DNA from: Lysobacteraceae bacterium
GTDB taxonomy: Bacteria; Pseudomonadota; Gammaproteobacteria; Xanthomonadales; Xanthomonadaceae
Assembly: GCA_004173415.1 (NCBI GenBank)
Contig: SEHC01000049.1
Span: 1-14,594 of the forward strand
Length of the DNA: 14,594 bases
Reading direction: 5' to 3'
How positions within the stretch are numbered: position 1 is the first letter of the stretch; every line of letters starts with the position of its first letter. The notes beneath the pieces are model-generated. The model searched no databases and had not been told where the DNA came from. It worked only from the letters and a program-made list of their open reading frames with translations. A program made the position numbers and the translations under genes. This document shows positions 13,259-14,594 of the stretch, piece after piece.

Positions 13259-14365
13259 TCAGCGTGTGCCGAAGCGCGCCCTGCAGCCGCGGTCGACCCA
13301 GATCTGGTTGCCCGTATAGCCCCAGCTGCTGCCTTCGCGGCAGGTTTCCGAAGACAGTTGCTGGGTCACGTACGGGCGACCATGGCGGTTGTTCCAGGCG
13401 CAGCTGGCCCGCCGGTTGTCGATGCTGCTGCAGGTCACGCTGTAGTTGCCGATACCGCCCTGGTTCCAGTCGCCATTGCCTTCGGCGAACTCCGCGCGGC
13501 AGCCGCGATCGACCCAGACGCTGCCATTGCGCTGCTGGCCCCAGGTCTCGCCTTCGATGCAGCGCGCATCGGACAACTTGCGGCCGAGGACCGCATTGCC
13601 GCGGAAACCCGTGTTGCATTCCCGATAGCGGTTATCGACGCTTTCGCAGCGGATGCGGGCATTGCCGGAGCCGTATCCGGCTTCGACGAACTCGGCGCGG
13701 CAGCCACGATCGACCCACACGGTGCCGTTGCGCTGGCCCCAGGTCTCGCCTTCGATACAGCGGGCGTCGGACAGCTTGCGGCTCAGCACCGCCTGGCGGA
13801 AGCCGGTGCGGCACTCGCGGTAGCGGTTGTCGACGCTGCCGCAGTTGATGGTGGCGCCCGTACCGCCGCCGAAGCCGCCGGCGACGAAACGACCGCGGCA
13901 ACCACGGTCCACCCACACGGTGCCGTTGCCCGAGCCCCAGTTCTGGCCTTCCACGCAGCGCGTTTTGGACAGGTTCTCGCTGAGGCTGGCGCGACCGCTG
14001 AAGCCGGTGCGGCAGGTCCGGCGCCGGTTGTCCTCGCTGCCGCACAAGACCGAGCCGCCGGTGCCGGGGCCCGGGTTCCAACCGCCGTTGCCGCCCAGCG
14101 AGGTGGCGATGTCCTGCCTGATCCGGCTGAAGCCCCAGTTCGATCGGTTGATCTGGTCGAGGTAGAAATCCAGCTGGTCGTCGGGAATGCGGCGTCCGCC
14201 GGCCTGTTCGGAGTACTCCAGGCCGAGGACGCGCTCCTGGTCCGCGCGCGACAGGCTGCGCAGGTTCTCCGGCGCATAGGCCTTGGTCTGGACCTGGGCC
14301 AGGGACGGGGGCGCGGGCAGCAACAGGGCGAGCAACAGCAACAGGGCTGGCAACAAGCGCGACAT
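13259..14365 (-). CDS. Secreted protein with four DUF3011 repeats
   Basis: 368 residues. Signal peptide MSRLLPALLLLLALLLPAPP, likely cut after A23. Residues about 36-90 form a helical, charged N-terminal region (LSRADQERVLGLEYSEQAGG, then IPDDQLDFYLDQINRSNWGF). Four repeats of about 57 residues follow, at roughly 105-160, 171-226, 236-293 and 308-365. Each has four cysteines spaced C-x9-C-x(17-19)-C-x(18-19)-C and ends in a VWVDRGCRAxF-like signature, recognised as DUF3011. With sixteen cysteines in the repeats, disulfides in the periplasm or outside the cell are likely. Gly-rich linkers join the repeats. DUF3011 has no settled function; a lectin-like or surface-binding role would be a guess. 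The start at 14365 is chosen for the signal peptide and for GGAG 7 bases upstream; an open frame continues to 14467 but adds a Gly/Arg-rich stretch that would bury the signal. It is divergent from aspS. Confidence 0.92.
   Translation of the reverse strand: MSRLLPALLLLLALLLPAPPSLAQVQTKAYAPENLRSLSRADQERVLGLEYSEQAGGRRIPDDQLDFYLDQINRSNWGFSRIRQDIATSLGGNGGWNPGPGTGGSVLCGSEDNRRRTCRTGFSGRASLSENLSKTRCVEGQNWGSGNGTVWVDRGCRGRFVAGGFGGGTGATINCGSVDNRYRECRTGFRQAVLSRKLSDARCIEGETWGQRNGTVWVDRGCRAEFVEAGYGSGNARIRCESVDNRYRECNTGFRGNAVLGRKLSDARCIEGETWGQQRNGSVWVDRGCRAEFAEGNGDWNQGGIGNYSVTCSSIDNRRASCAWNNRHGRPYVTQQLSSETCREGSSWGYTGNQIWVDRGCRARFGTR
13271..14053 (-). repeat. Four tandem coding repeats (DUF3011 units)
   Basis: Units at about 13886-14053, 13688-13855, 13487-13660 and 13271-13444. 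The two central units are nearly the same in protein (VDNRYREC, KLSDARCIEGETWGQ, VWVDRGCRAEF) and close in DNA, for example around 13541-13583 and 13740-13781, which differ at only a few bases. The outer two have diverged more. This suggests a recent internal duplication of the centre after older duplications. Confidence 0.88.
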
Positions 14366-14400
14366 GGCGGTCTCCGGTCGGTCGGGGCGGGTTCGGCCGG

Positions 14401-14406
14401 AATATA
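14401..14406 (-). promoter_or_regulatory. Possible -10 element of the DUF3011 gene
   Basis: On the minus strand TATATT (complement of 14401-14406) stands out in GC-rich DNA, 35 bases before the start codon. I find no clear -35 match 16-18 bases upstream, so the assignment is tentative. Confidence 0.35.
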
Positions 14407-14441
14407 CACCCCGGTTATTCAGGCCCGATGAGGACCCTGAT

Positions 14442-14470
14442 TTGCCCGCGCCGGGCGCCGGCCCCAAAAT
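14442..14470 (+). promoter_or_regulatory. Possible sigma-70 promoter of aspS
   Basis: TTGCCC (14442-14447) and CAAAAT (14465-14470) each match four of six consensus bases and are separated by the ideal 17 bases. Transcription would start near 14477, about 40 bases before the aspS ATG. A small hairpin (GCCGG-CTTT-CCGGC) lies in the predicted leader. Confidence 0.4.
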
Positions 14471-14517
14471 AGCCGGCTTTCCGGCGCCGTCAGTGCCGGA
14501 CCGCTCCGGAGCCCCAC

Positions 14518-14594
14518 ATGCGTACCCATTTCTGCGGCCTCATCGACGAGGCCATGATCGGCCAGTCCGTCACCCTGTGCGGCTGGACCGATGT
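14518..14594 (+). CDS. aspS: Aspartyl-tRNA synthetase, N-terminal fragment (runs off the window)
   Basis: Only 25 codons are present: MRTHFCGLIDEAMIGQSVTL followed by CGWTD. This matches the start of bacterial AspRS (E. coli begins [20 protein letters not shown]), the edge of the OB-fold anticodon-binding domain. The enzyme charges tRNA-Asp in the cytoplasm. GGAG at 14508-14511 lies 6 bases before the ATG. Upstream FmdB-family genes are a usual neighbour of aspS in related genomes, which supports the call. Confidence 0.93.
   Translation, partial: MRTHFCGLIDEAMIGQSVTLCGWTD

Noticed and set aside
13358..14431. A 357-codon Ala/Val-rich frame opposite the DUF3011 gene
   Set aside because: Its apparent internal repeats only reflect the DUF3011 repeats on the other strand.
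14366..14467. N-terminal extension of the DUF3011 protein up to base 14467
   Set aside because: It adds a Gly/Ser/Arg-rich stretch before a perfect signal peptide, and the ATG at 14365 has its own GGAG.
1..14594. Mobile elements, CRISPR arrays, tRNA or rRNA genes, and defence systems
   Set aside because: No transposase or integrase frames, no regularly spaced direct repeats outside the DUF3011 coding repeats, and no recognisable RNA gene on either strand.

Overview
The window is GC-rich DNA from a gammaproteobacterium, most likely a Xanthomonadaceae member (Lysobacter, Luteimonas, Pseudoxanthomonas or Stenotrophomonas type). This rests on the strong G/C bias at third codon positions, a ClpB, YbaL and YheS of gammaproteobacterial type, an outer-membrane TonB receptor, a DUF3011 protein, and an fmdB-to-aspS neighbourhood. 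I read this from protein resemblance only; no search was run. It looks like ordinary chromosome: I see no CRISPR array, tRNA, rRNA, transposase, integrase or phage gene.

Layout, left to right. (1) Bases 1-1413 hold the 3' part of a multi-spanning NCS2-like (xanthine/uracil permease type) transporter, broken by a one-base frameshift near 1122. (2) clpB (1487-4072, +) follows, with a near-consensus heat-shock (sigma-32) promoter that starts on the stop codon of the permease. (3) After a cluster of three hairpins comes a small exported protein of unknown function (4179-4613, +). (4) A bidirectional terminator (4681-4706) separates it from the convergent gene ybaL (4726-6336, -), a Kef-type cation:proton antiporter with an NAD-binding RCK domain. 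(5) Another terminator with almost the same stem lies between ybaL and a TonB-dependent receptor (6495-8882, -). (6) A 200-bp divergent region, locally AT-rich, separates that receptor from yheS (9083-10942, +), an ABC-F ribosome-associated ATPase. (7) Bases 10943-12171 hold a cysteine-containing reading frame of unknown function that looks damaged at both ends. (8) A zinc-ribbon FmdB-family protein (12172-12522, +), apparently leaderless, is followed closely by a lipoprotein (12550-13200, +). (9) Convergent to these is a secreted protein with four DUF3011 repeats (13259-14365, -), divergent from the start of aspS (14518 onward, +).

The genes do not form one pathway. ClpB and YheS serve protein and ribosome quality, YbaL and the TonB receptor serve ion and nutrient traffic across the envelope, and at least three small proteins are exported with unknown roles. 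I did not find a clear new multi-gene system. The most worthwhile leads are the heat-shock promoter embedded at the permease stop, the leaderless start of the FmdB gene, the damaged orphan frame at 11.0-12.0 kb, the frameshift in the permease, and the tandem-repeat DUF3011 protein. All intergenic stretches are shorter than 300 bases; their contents are listed as features where something is visible.
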